DNA of 7,472 bases, from the NCBI GenBank assembly GCA_019347995.1, contig JAHWKH010000109.1, positions 1 to 7,472 on the forward strand, in the 5' to 3' direction. Made by a program: the position numbers and the translations under genes. Below the pieces are notes generated by a model that saw nothing but the letters and a program-made list of their open reading frames with translations, searched no databases and was not told the origin of the DNA. Each line of letters starts with the position of its first letter. The stretch's first letter is position 1. This document shows, in pieces, positions 1-7,472 of the stretch. This DNA is from Gemmatimonadota bacterium (GTDB lineage Bacteria > Gemmatimonadota > Gemmatimonadetes > Longimicrobiales > UBA6960).

Positions 1-398
1 CCACGTCGCAGGATCACGTCCTCGAGGTCGCCGGGCACGGCGGCCGGCGTCCCCGTCCGGGGCGACTGCCAAGCGGCGGCTTCGTCGGCTGACTGCAGGT
101 CGCCTGCCCGCTGCATGGCCGTGACGAGTGGGAACTCGAGTGGCTCCTCGGCCAGGATCTCGATCCAGCGGTCGGGCCCGTAGTGCGCCTGGTGCAGCCC
201 CTTGGCCCGGAACCGCTTCGATTCGCGGTCCACCAGGGCGTCGGCGCCGAGGCGCTGCACGAAGCGGCGGAGCTCCCCGGGCGAGGCCGCCCGCTGCCTC
301 AGGTCCACGAAATGGGTCTTCACGCGGCGCTCGGAGAAGAACCGGAGCGCCTTGCGGGTGTCCAAGCACCCCTTCGTGCCGAACACCTGCACCTCCAT
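1..398 (-). CDS. ArsC/Spx/YffB-like thioredoxin-fold protein (partial, 3' end off the window)
   Basis: The frame opens with ATG at 398-396 and stays open to the left edge, giving about 132 residues without a stop. The N-terminus reads MEVQVFGTKGCLDTRKAL, a thioredoxin-like beta strand followed by a Cys-x3-Arg active-site loop (C11, R15), as in ArsC and Spx relatives. It continues with a VDLR strand and an EL..FVQ..GADALVDRESKRFR segment typical of the family. The start lies 12 bases after the yajQ stop, so the two genes probably share a transcript. The arginine that usually sits just before the Pro-Leu/Ile-Val near residue 95 of arsenate reductases appears replaced (LEFPLV). A true arsenate reductase is therefore doubtful, and a general thiol-redox or regulatory role fits as well. 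C11 is the only cysteine visible. Family membership is fairly sure; substrate is unknown. Confidence 0.72.
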   Translation of the reverse strand, partial: MEVQVFGTKGCLDTRKALRFFSERRVKTHFVDLRQRAASPGELRRFVQRLGADALVDRESKRFRAKGLHQAHYGPDRWIEILAEEPLEFPLVTAMQRAGDLQSADEAAAWQSPRTGTPAAVPGDLEDVILRR

Positions 399-410
399 GG
401 CCACGCCCTG

Positions 411-911
411 CTACCGGTAGTTCCCGAAGGACAGCTCCACGCCCCAGTCCTTCGAGCGCAGGAACGCCATGACCTCCTGCAGCGTGTCCCGGGACGGGCT
501 CGTGACCCGCAGCTCGTCTCCCTGGATCTGGACCTGGACCTTCTTGAAGCCCTCGTCCCGCACGGCCTTGGAGATCTCCTTGGCCGTCTCCTGGGGGATG
601 CCCTGCTTGAGCCCGACGGTCTGGCGCGCGCGCCCCAGCGAGCCCGTGTCCACCTCGCCCTCGTCCATGTTCTTCAGCGAGACGCCCCGCCTCACCATCT
701 TCTCCCGGAGCACGCCGAGGAGCTGCTGGAGACGGTATTCGTCGTCGGCCTCGAGCTGGATCGCCGGCGCCTTCCGGTCGAACTCGATGGTGCAGTCGGT
801 GCCCTTGAAGTCGTAGCGGGTGGCGATCTCCTTGAGGGCCTGGTTCACGGCGTTGTCGACCTCCTGGAGGTCCACGCCGGTGGTGACGTCGAACGAGCTG
901 CTCTGGGCCAT
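411..911 (-). CDS. yajQ: YajQ family nucleotide/cyclic-di-GMP-binding protein
   Basis: This is a complete 166-residue protein, close to the usual YajQ length of about 160. It has the family signature throughout: an N-terminal SSSFDVTTGVDLQEVDNAVNQA, then RYDFKGTDCTIEF, a central LLGVLREKMVRRG, and a C-terminal VQVQIQGDELRVTSPSRDTL followed by VMAFLR and a final ELSFGNYR. The fold is two ferredoxin-like alpha/beta domains. Family members bind nucleotides or RNA, and some bind cyclic-di-GMP and act as effectors controlling transcription; the role in this organism is not known. The ATG at 911-909 places the conserved SFD motif at residues 6-8, as expected. There is no strong Shine-Dalgarno. A weak TACATT (complement of 958-963) could be a -10 box in the 72-base gap after recQ. 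It is followed closely by the ArsC-like gene. Confidence 0.95.
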   Translation of the reverse strand: MAQSSSFDVTTGVDLQEVDNAVNQALKEIATRYDFKGTDCTIEFDRKAPAIQLEADDEYRLQQLLGVLREKMVRRGVSLKNMDEGEVDTGSLGRARQTVGLKQGIPQETAKEISKAVRDEGFKKVQVQIQGDELRVTSPSRDTLQEVMAFLRSKDWGVELSFGNYR

Positions 912-983
912 GGGACGCTGCCGTCTGCGTTGGATGTGCGGAGGAAGAGGGACCGGTAATGTAGCGCGGTGTGGGCGTGGACC

Positions 984-2555
984 CTACCGCGCCAGCTCCT
1001 CGAGGAACGCCTGGCCGTAGCGCTCGAGCTTGGCGGGTCCGACCCCCGGCACGTCCAGCAGCTCCACGGCCGTTGCGGGCCGCCGCTGGGCCATCTCGCG
1101 CAGCGTGCGGTCGTGGAAGACGACATAGGCGGGGACGCCCTTGGCGTCGGCCAGGCTCTTGCGAAGATCGCGCAGCCGCTCGAAGAGCTCGGCGTCGCCC
1201 CCGGCCAGGTCGGGCACGGGCGTGCGGGCCGACGACGTCCGGCTCGCCGTCGCTCGCGTCCGACCCCCACCGCGCCGCAGCATGGCCTCGGCGGCGCGCT
1301 CGGCCACCGTCTCGCCCGTGCAGACGTCACAGAAGGCGCCGCAGGGCTCCATGGCCTCGTCGAAGTGGCGGAGCACAGCCTGGTGACGGCACCCGCCCGC
1401 CTCGGCCAGCTCGAAGAGGTCCACGGTGGTCTGGCGCTTCTGGCGGCGCAGGTCCGGGTCCTCGATGCCGTCGAGGAAGCGCTCGTGCAGCTTCACGTCG
1501 GCCCACGAGTAGAAGAGGATGCAGTCGCTGGGCAGGCCGTCGCGCCCGGCCCGACCCATCTCCTGGTACCAGGACTCCACGTCCTTGGGCAGGTCGCGGT
1601 GGATGACGAAGCGCACGTCGGGCTTGTCGATGCCCATGCCGAAGGCCACGGTGGCCACGACCACGTCCACGTCGTCGCGGCGGAAGGCCTCCTGGTTGCG
1701 GGCCCGGTCCGCGTCGGAGAGGCCGGCGTGGTAGGGCAGCGCGCGCACGCCGTTGCTCGACAGGAAGTCGGCGGTGCTCTCCACCGAGCGGCGGGAGAGG
1801 CAGTAGACGATGCCGCTCTCGCCCTCCCACTCGCGCACCAGGGCCAGGATCTCCTTCCGCGTGTTGCCGCCCTCGCCCTTCTTGCGGCAGCCGATGCGCA
1901 GGTTCTCCCGGAAGAAGGAGCCCTTGTACCCGGCGGGCTTCCTCATGCCGAGCTGCCGCAGGATGTCGGATGCGACGGCGCGCGTGGCGGTGGCGGTGAG
2001 CGCCAGCACCGGCACGTCGAGCTCCTGGCGCAGACCCCGAAGCCTCCGGTAGGAGGGGCGGAAATCGTGCCCCCACTGGGAGATGCAGTGGGCCTCGTCC
2101 ACCACCAGGAGCGAGAGCGGACAGGCGCCGAGGAAGTCGCGCAGCCGGCCTTCCAGCGCCTCGGGCGCCAGGTAGACGAGCTCGTACTCGCCGCGGCGCA
2201 CGGCGGCGAGGCGCCGGCTACGCTCGTCGAAGTCCAGGGTCGAGTTGATCTCGCACGCCCGGAAGCCCAGGTCGGTGAGCTGGTCGACCTGGTCCTTCAT
2301 GAGGCTGATGAGCGGCGAGATCACCAGCACGGTCCCCGGGACCAGACGCGCCGGCAGCTGGAAGGTCAGCGACTTGCCCGCGCCCGTGGGCATGACCGCG
2401 ATGCAATCGCGGCCGGCCATGACCGCTTCGATGACCTCCCGCTGACCGGGGCGGAAGGCGTCGTAGCCGAACATCTCCCCGAGGGCGGCCAGGAGCCGGT
2501 CGGGTGCGTCGGGCGCGGGCGTGGGGTCGGAGCCGAGCTCCAGGCTGTGCTGCAC
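984..2555 (-). CDS. recQ: ATP-dependent 3'-5' DNA helicase RecQ (short form, with HRDC, no evident RQC winged helix)
   Basis: The product has 523 residues. All RecQ helicase motifs are present: [10 protein letters not shown] (29-38), Walker A MPTGAGKS (55-62), [17 protein letters not shown] with the aromatic-rich loop (153-169), ALTATAT (185-191), [11 protein letters not shown] (about 327-337) and the [16 protein letters not shown] motif just before it. A zinc-binding module follows, with C389, C405, C409 and C412. Residues 413-455 are a low-complexity Arg/Thr/Ala linker. An HRDC domain (about 456-523) ends in [17 protein letters not shown]. coli RecQ is about 610 residues and has a winged-helix RQC between zinc module and HRDC; here the space is too small for one. 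The start is GTG at 2555-2553. An in-frame stop lies just upstream (2592-2594), and the next start, M28, would cut into the helix before motif 0. RecQ unwinds recombination and stalled-fork intermediates. Confidence 0.96.
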   Translation of the reverse strand: MQHSLELGSDPTPAPDAPDRLLAALGEMFGYDAFRPGQREVIEAVMAGRDCIAVMPTGAGKSLTFQLPARLVPGTVLVISPLISLMKDQVDQLTDLGFRACEINSTLDFDERSRRLAAVRRGEYELVYLAPEALEGRLRDFLGACPLSLLVVDEAHCISQWGHDFRPSYRRLRGLRQELDVPVLALTATATRAVASDILRQLGMRKPAGYKGSFFRENLRIGCRKKGEGGNTRKEILALVREWEGESGIVYCLSRRSVESTADFLSSNGVRALPYHAGLSDADRARNQEAFRRDDVDVVVATVAFGMGIDKPDVRFVIHRDLPKDVESWYQEMGRAGRDGLPSDCILFYSWADVKLHERFLDGIEDPDLRRQKRQTTVDLFELAEAGGCRHQAVLRHFDEAMEPCGAFCDVCTGETVAERAAEAMLRRGGGRTRATASRTSSARTPVPDLAGGDAELFERLRDLRKSLADAKGVPAYVVFHDRTLREMAQRRPATAVELLDVPGVGPAKLERYGQAFLEELAR

Positions 2556-2602
2556 GGGCGGGATCGGCGGCGAGGAGAGTCGCGTCGGCCCCTAGGGTAA
2601 CC

Positions 2603-2620
2603 CCCCGGAGAGGTCCGGGG
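2603..2620 (-). terminator. Possible hairpin terminator between the permease and recQ
   Basis: There is a perfect 7-bp stem CCCCGGA/TCCGGGG with a four-base loop, 48 bases past the permease stop and about 50 bases upstream of the recQ start on the same strand. It lacks a clear U-run on the minus strand, so it may be a weak terminator or simply a GC-rich stem. Confidence 0.35.
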
Positions 2621-2667
2621 AATGCGGGAGCGGGACGCCGGAAACGGGGCTCCTCCCTCCCCTCCTC

Positions 2668-5400
2668 CTATTCCATCCTCAGCGAGCCCACCGGGTCCAC
2701 GCGCGTGGCGCGCCGCGCCGGCAGCCAGCAAGCCAGCAGCGCCACGGCCGCCAGGAGCGCCGGGACGGCCACGAACGTCACCGGGTCGTGGGGCGCCACC
2801 TCGAACAGGAGGGAGCGCACCACGCGCGCTCCGGCGAGCGCCGTGCCGAGGCCGAGGGCCAGGCCCAGCGCCACCAGCCCCATCCCCTGGCGCAGCACCA
2901 TGCCGCGCACGTCGCCGGCCTCGGCGCCGAGCGCCATGCGGATGCCGATCTCCCGCGTGCGCCGGCGGGTCGCCTGGGCGATCACACCGTAGATGCCCAC
3001 GGCGGCCAGCACGAGCGCGGCGGCGCCGAACACGCCCACGAGCACCAGGAGGAACCGGTCGCGCGCCAGGGCCTCGGCCACGATGTCCTCCATGGACCGC
3101 ACCTCGGCGGGTGGGAGCAGCGGGTCCACCTCGGCCAGGGCCGCCCGGGCGCCGGGCATGACCGCCTCCGGCTCGCCCCGGGTCCGCAGGGCCACCGTCG
3201 CGCCGCGCGTCCAGTCCTGGTAGAGGGGCGCGAAGACCTCGGGGCGAGGCGGCGCGGAGAGGCCCTCCTGCCGCTCGTCGCCCACCACGCCGACGATGGT
3301 CCGCCACCTGGACCCGTCGGTGGGGACCGCGTCGAAGGCGATCCTCTTGCCGAGGACGTCCTCGTCGGAAAAGTGCTGGCGCACGAACGCCTGGTTCACG
3401 ATCACGACCCAGTCGCCGTCGGTGACGTCCGCGTCGGTGAACGGACGGCCCGCGACCAGAGGCACGTCCATGACCTCGAAGTAGTCGGGGCTCACCTCCC
3501 GGTGGAGGATCTCCCGCCCCGCCCTCTCGGGCTCCCACGAGGCCTCGGAGAAGTCGCTGCTCCAGCCGCTGGAGGCCGGGGAGAGCTGCCGCGCCATGGC
3601 CGCCGCCTCCACGTCGGGCAGCGCCTCCAGGCGCGCGTCCAGCGCCTGGAAGAAGCCCACGACCTCGTCCCTCGATCCGTAGCGCGTGTCCGGTGCCACG
3701 ACCCGGAACGTCATCACGTCCTCCACGCGCACGCCCGGGTCGACGGAGCGCAGCCGCAGGAAGCTGCGCACCATGAGCCCGGCGCCCGTCACCAGCATCA
3801 GGGAGAGGGCCACCTCCGCGACGACCAGCGCGTGCGTGGCGCGGAGCGGCCCGCGGCCCCGGCCTCCCCGTCCTCCCTCCCGCAGCGCGCCCGCGGGCTC
3901 GGCGCGGCCCGCGCGCCACGCGGGAGGCAGCCCGAAGAGCAGCCCGCACGCCGCCACCACGGCGGCGGCGAAGAGGGCCACCCGGACGTCCAGCTCCAGG
4001 CCCGCCACCCCCGGCAGGGTGAGGGAGCGCACGCCGTCCAGCGCACGCACGCCCTGCATCCCGGCCGCGAACCCCAGGCCACCGCCCACCACCGCCAGCA
4101 CGGCCGACTCGAGGAGGACGAGGCGCGCCAGACGTCCGCTCCCCGCGCCCATGGCGCGGCGCACCGCCAGCTCCTGGCCCCTCCCCTGCGCCCGCACCAG
4201 CAGCAGGTTGGCCACGTTCGAGCACGCGATGAGCAGCAGGAGGGCCACCGCCCCCAGGAGCGCCAGCAGCGGCGTGCGGCGGTCGCCCACCAGGAAGTCG
4301 TGGAGCGGCGTCATCCCCGCGCCCATGGTGGCGTTGGTCCCGGGATACTCGTCCATGAGCTGCGCCGCCACGTTGTCGAGCTGCGCCTCGGCCTCCTCGT
4401 GGGTCGCGCCCGGCTGCAGCCGGGCCACCGCCCATACCCAGTGGGCGCGCCGGAACCACACCTGGTCGCGCTGCGCCTCGGGCCACCCGTAGGCGATCCA
4501 GAGCTGCGTGTCGCCGTGGGGGAACGCGAACCCGTCGGGCATGACGCCGGCGACCTGCGCCTCGGTCCCCCCGAAGTCGACGGTGCGGCCCACGACGGAG
4601 GGGTCGCCCCCGAAGCGCGTCGTCCACGTGTCCCACGCCAGCACCACCCGGGGGCGACCGCCCTCCCAGGTATCCTCCCACGTGAACCCCTCGCCCAATG
4701 CCGGCCGCACCCCCAGGACGTCGAAGAAGTTGCCGCTCACCATGGCGTAGGCGAGCAGCTCCGCGCCCCCGGCCCCGACGAACGTGATGCCGTCGGAGAA
4801 GGAGTCGTAGATCGCCACGTCCTGAAACGCGTCCACCCGCTCGCGCCAGTCCAGGGCGTTGGCGGGGGCGGCGTTCACCTGCCACCAGTCCTTCTCCGGG
4901 TTGTGCTCCCACAGCATCACGAGCCGTTCGGGATCCTGGAACGGCAGGGGCCGCAGCAGCACGGCGTTCACCGCCGAGAAGATCGCGATGGTCGCGCCCA
5001 CGCCCACGGCGACGACCAGCAGCGCCGTGGCCGTGAACGCCGGGCTCCGGCGCAGCGAGCGCAGCACGAAGCGGAAATCCTGGGCGAGCGTCTCCATGAG
5101 CGGGGCTCCTCGGGAACGGCGGCCGGAAGGGGCGGCGCGACCAGCCGCGCGGGCGCGGCGTGCGGAAGGGGCCGAGGGACCGCCGGCGCGGGCGCGGACG
5201 GCGGTGGCGATCAGGCCGGGGATCTCGCGGGCCCAGAGGAGCAGCACGGGAGCCGCTCCCCTGCGGGCGGCGTCGCGCTGCCTCGCCGCGAACGTGGCGC
5301 GCATCTCCTCGCCCGCGGCGCGGCGCAGCTCCCGGGGCAGCAGGCGCGCCAGCGCGCCGAAGAGCGCGCGGCCGAGGCGCTCCAGGCGACTCTCACGCAT
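2668..5400 (-). CDS. ADOP-type MacB/FtsX ABC transporter permease with N-terminal prefix domain
   Basis: The product has 910 residues. Residues 1-70 form a soluble, Arg-rich prefix (LLPRELRRAAGEEM, then LLLWAREIPGLIATAV) like the permease prefix domain seen before many of these proteins. An Ala/Arg/Ser-rich linker leads to METLAQDFRFVLRSLRRSPAFT and a first membrane helix (about 122-143). Next come a MacB-type extracytoplasmic domain, an FtsX block with ACSNVANLLLVRAQGRGQEL (about 394 onward), and a second copy: a helix at about 525-545, a second extracytoplasmic domain and a final three-helix FtsX block (about 781-910). The last block contains TREIGIRMALGA and ends PARRATRVDPVGSLRME. No ATPase gene is adjacent, as is usual for these orphan permeases. 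The ATG at 5400 overlaps the padR stop and has GGAG seven bases upstream. A second good start exists at residue 102. Substrate is unknown; MacB relatives export peptides, lipids or toxic compounds. Confidence 0.92.
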   Translation of the reverse strand: MRESRLERLGRALFGALARLLPRELRRAAGEEMRATFAARQRDAARRGAAPVLLLWAREIPGLIATAVRARAGGPSAPSARRARAAGRAAPSGRRSRGAPLMETLAQDFRFVLRSLRRSPAFTATALLVVAVGVGATIAIFSAVNAVLLRPLPFQDPERLVMLWEHNPEKDWWQVNAAPANALDWRERVDAFQDVAIYDSFSDGITFVGAGGAELLAYAMVSGNFFDVLGVRPALGEGFTWEDTWEGGRPRVVLAWDTWTTRFGGDPSVVGRTVDFGGTEAQVAGVMPDGFAFPHGDTQLWIAYGWPEAQRDQVWFRRAHWVWAVARLQPGATHEEAEAQLDNVAAQLMDEYPGTNATMGAGMTPLHDFLVGDRRTPLLALLGAVALLLLIACSNVANLLLVRAQGRGQELAVRRAMGAGSGRLARLVLLESAVLAVVGGGLGFAAGMQGVRALDGVRSLTLPGVAGLELDVRVALFAAAVVAACGLLFGLPPAWRAGRAEPAGALREGGRGGRGRGPLRATHALVVAEVALSLMLVTGAGLMVRSFLRLRSVDPGVRVEDVMTFRVVAPDTRYGSRDEVVGFFQALDARLEALPDVEAAAMARQLSPASSGWSSDFSEASWEPERAGREILHREVSPDYFEVMDVPLVAGRPFTDADVTDGDWVVIVNQAFVRQHFSDEDVLGKRIAFDAVPTDGSRWRTIVGVVGDERQEGLSAPPRPEVFAPLYQDWTRGATVALRTRGEPEAVMPGARAALAEVDPLLPPAEVRSMEDIVAEALARDRFLLVLVGVFGAAALVLAAVGIYGVIAQATRRRTREIGIRMALGAEAGDVRGMVLRQGMGLVALGLALGLGTALAGARVVRSLLFEVAPHDPVTFVAVPALLAAVALLACWLPARRATRVDPVGSLRME
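5095..5111 (-). promoter_or_regulatory. Internal ribosome-binding site and alternative start inside the permease gene
   Basis: GAGGAG (complement of 5106-5111) lies eight bases before an in-frame ATG (5097-5095), Met102 of the permease. Starting here would give an 809-residue product without the prefix domain, which is the length of standard ADOP permeases. The match to the consensus is better than at the upstream start. Use of the site is not shown by sequence alone. Confidence 0.4.
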
Positions 5401-5755
5401 CGCCCGGCTCCGCCACGAGGCGCTTGGCGGCGGCCACGCCCAGGATGGCGGCGAGGCGCTCGGACTCGGCCGCGGCGACACGGCGCCCCAGCCCCGTGAG
5501 CCGGTAGTACCTGCGACGGGGATCGTCCTCTTCCTCGGGGGGCCGCTCGGCGGTCTCCTCCAGCAGCCCCTCCTCCTGCATTCGCTGGAGCGCGAGGTAG
5601 AGAGCCCCGGTGCTGGGGCTCATGGCGCCCCCGCTCCCCCGCTCCACCTCCTTGATGATGCCGTAGCCGTGACGAGGCGCATCCGCCAGCGCCACCAGGA
5701 TGTGGTAGGAGAGGTGGGTCAGCGGCAGATGGCTGCGGGCGTCGCTGGGGCTCAT
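5393..5755 (-). CDS. PadR family transcriptional regulator
   Basis: The protein has 120 residues, a typical short PadR. It carries the winged-helix signature LSYHILVALADAPRHGYGIIKEVE (about 15-38), followed by MSPSTGALYLALQRMQEEGLLEE (45-67) and the wing DDPRRRYYRLTGLGRR (77-92). A short C-terminal helix (about 93-115) should mediate dimerisation. PadR proteins usually repress an adjacent transport or stress gene and lift on ligand binding. Its last codons overlap the permease start by eight bases (ATG CG TGA), so translation is probably coupled and the permease is the likely target. The ATG at 5755 was chosen because it sits just before the conserved helix. The frame stays open far upstream, but that extension is antisense to the DUF72 gene and has no homology. 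No clear Shine-Dalgarno precedes it. A 29-base inverted repeat begins 33 bases upstream. Confidence 0.93.
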   Translation of the reverse strand: MSPSDARSHLPLTHLSYHILVALADAPRHGYGIIKEVERGSGGAMSPSTGALYLALQRMQEEGLLEETAERPPEEEDDPRRRYYRLTGLGRRVAAAESERLAAILGVAAAKRLVAEPGDA

Positions 5756-5788
5756 GGCGTCGAGGAGGCCGGGGCGAATGGGTGTGCG

Positions 5789-5817
5789 GGATATGCGTAT
5801 GCGGTAAATGCATATCC
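5789..5817. promoter_or_regulatory. Candidate PadR operator: AT-rich inverted repeat upstream of padR
   Basis: Perfect 8-bp arms GGATATGC (5789-5796) and GCATATCC (5810-5817) flank a 13-base spacer. A further TATGC half-site at 5798-5802 lies inside the spacer in direct orientation to the left arm. This is the only clearly AT-rich patch in the 258-base gap between padR and the plus-strand DUF72 gene. Its dyad, its position 34-62 bases before the padR ATG and its half-site repeats fit an autorepressor site overlapping the promoter. A convincing -35/-10 pair cannot be picked out. Binding by this PadR is inference. Confidence 0.5.
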
Positions 5818-6013
5818 GGCCGTCAGTGGGTTGGATGCCGCACCCCCACGGTGGGTTGCACCGCCTCGCCGGGCGACCGGCACGGCCGGTGGGGCGGGCG
5901 GCGCGCGTCTCGGCGGGGCGGCGAATCGCTCCTCCCCGGCGCCGCCTTGACTCCGTCGCGCGCTCCACCCACACATGCGGACACCTCCGTCGCGCCACCC
6001 AGGATCCCAACCC

Positions 6014-6979
<966 letters not shown>

Positions 6980-7110
6980 CCGCCCCCCCCCCCGACCCCC
7001 CGCAGCGGGGCCCCCCCCCCACACCCCGGTGGGGGCCCACCGCAACGGGGGCCCCCGGGGGGGCGCCCCCCCGCCCGGGGCCCACCGGGCCACACGCGCG
7101 CGGCGCCCCC
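6980..7110. other. Low-complexity C/G junction between two broken convergent genes
   Basis: The stretch holds runs of 11 C (6983-6993), 10 C (7011-7020) and 7 G (7057-7063). It also holds dense self-complementary units: CCCCGC-A-GCGGGG (6998-7010), CGGTGGG-GG-CCCACCG (7027-7042) and a 16-base palindrome of seven G, CG, seven C (7057-7072). No gene or known element is visible in it. Both flanking genes lose homology at its borders. An assembly or consensus artefact in a hard-to-sequence GC hairpin region is the simplest reading. Confidence 0.75.
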
Positions 7111-7472
7111 GGCGGCCAGCCGCAGCGTCAGGCCGCGGCCTCCGGCGGTCGCCGACTCAGCCGCCTCGATCGCACGGGCCAGCCCGGGCGAAAGACGGTC
7201 GCGCCGCCCCACCACCATCAGCCGGACCCCGTTCTCGACGCACCGCGGCGTCTCCCGCCGCAGGTACTCGTGCAGCAGTCGCATGATGCGACCGACCTCC
7301 TCGCCCGGACGCTCCCAGTTGTCCGACGAGAACGCGTACAGCGTCAGCGTGCCGATCCCCGACGACGGGTCGGCGGCACGCTCCACCACCGACCGCACCG
7401 ACTTCGCGCCCTCCCGGTGGCCCGCGTGGCGCGGCAGGCTGCGCAGCCCCGCCCAGCGCCCGTTGCCGTCCA
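7111..7472 (-). CDS. uppS: Isoprenyl transferase / undecaprenyl diphosphate synthase (fragment, both ends missing)
   Basis: Reading in from the right edge, the frame begins within the catalytic DGNGRWA motif, whose Asp is essential for diphosphate chemistry in the cis-prenyltransferase family. It continues [13 protein letters not shown], then [18 protein letters not shown] (diagnostic for UppS), [14 protein letters not shown], and ends in GLTLRLAA. The enzyme condenses isopentenyl diphosphate units in cis to make the C55 lipid carrier for cell-wall synthesis. Compared with E. coli UppS, the sequence stops just before the NYGGRWDI segment, so roughly the last 100 residues, with the RTGGExRxSNFLLWQ motif, are absent. 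The open frame runs on through poly-G/C sequence to 6784 without family resemblance. The first residues lie outside the window. Because uppS is normally essential, truncation by misassembly is more likely than true gene loss. Confidence 0.9.

Noticed and set aside
969..2600. A 543-codon open frame on the plus strand, opposite recQ
   Set aside because: It is antisense to an unmistakable recQ, is rich in Ala/Gly/His/Val low-complexity sequence, and shows no family motif. Such frames are common where the third codon position is nearly all G/C.
2366..4912. An 848-codon minus-strand frame overlapping the permease and the start of recQ
   Set aside because: It is out of frame with both genes and almost entirely Arg/Gly/Ala, with no recognisable domain.
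2788..5499. A 903-codon open frame on the plus strand, opposite the permease
   Set aside because: It is fully antisense to the ADOP permease, His/Arg/Gly-rich, and without hydrophobic segments or motifs; a GC-driven shadow.
5900..6013. Promoter for the DUF72 gene
   Set aside because: No credible -10/-35 pair could be picked out in this GC-rich stretch; only the AGGA before 6014 is supported.
6998..7072. Palindromes in the junction as a bidirectional terminator or a mobile-element end
   Set aside because: The position between convergent genes would suit a terminator, but there are no T-runs, no target-site duplication or transposase trace, and both genes are already broken at the borders, so an artefact explains it better.

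Overview
The window is very GC-rich DNA, with G or C at almost every third codon position, and has a compact bacterial gene layout. The strongest lineage hint is a PadR regulator overlapping a large MacB/FtsX-type permease of the ADOP kind (orphan duplicated permease). That pairing is common in Gemmatimonadota and Acidobacteriota. A Gemmatimonadota-like soil or metagenome-derived bacterium is my inference and cannot be proved from this stretch alone.

Layout, left to right. On the minus strand, reading toward position 1: recQ helicase (GTG start, 2555 to 984), then yajQ (911 to 411), then, only 12 bases later, an ArsC/Spx-like thioredoxin-fold gene that runs off the left edge (398 to 1). Upstream of recQ on the same strand is a two-gene unit: padR (5755 to 5393), whose stop overlaps the start of the permease (5400 to 2668). 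A 7-bp GC hairpin lies between the permease and recQ. The 258-base gap upstream of padR holds an AT-rich inverted repeat that stands out from the background and is a good operator candidate. On the plus strand a DUF72 (YecE-like) gene starts at 6014. On the minus strand, entering from the right edge, is undecaprenyl diphosphate synthase (uppS), starting at its catalytic MDGNGRWA motif.

The right end is abnormal. The DUF72 gene loses recognisable sequence and has no stop codon, and uppS loses its homology in mid-domain. The two converge on about 130 bases of poly-C/poly-G, self-complementary sequence (about 6980 to 7110). This looks more like a corrupted or wrongly closed assembly gap than biology, but it is the most anomalous stretch here.

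Functionally the genes are mostly housekeeping: DNA repair (recQ), nucleotide or c-di-GMP binding (yajQ), redox (ArsC-like), cell-wall lipid carrier synthesis (uppS), and a PadR-controlled membrane export or stress module. I do not see a convincing new defence or mobile system. The best leads are the padR operator, the dual-start permease and the junction near 7000.
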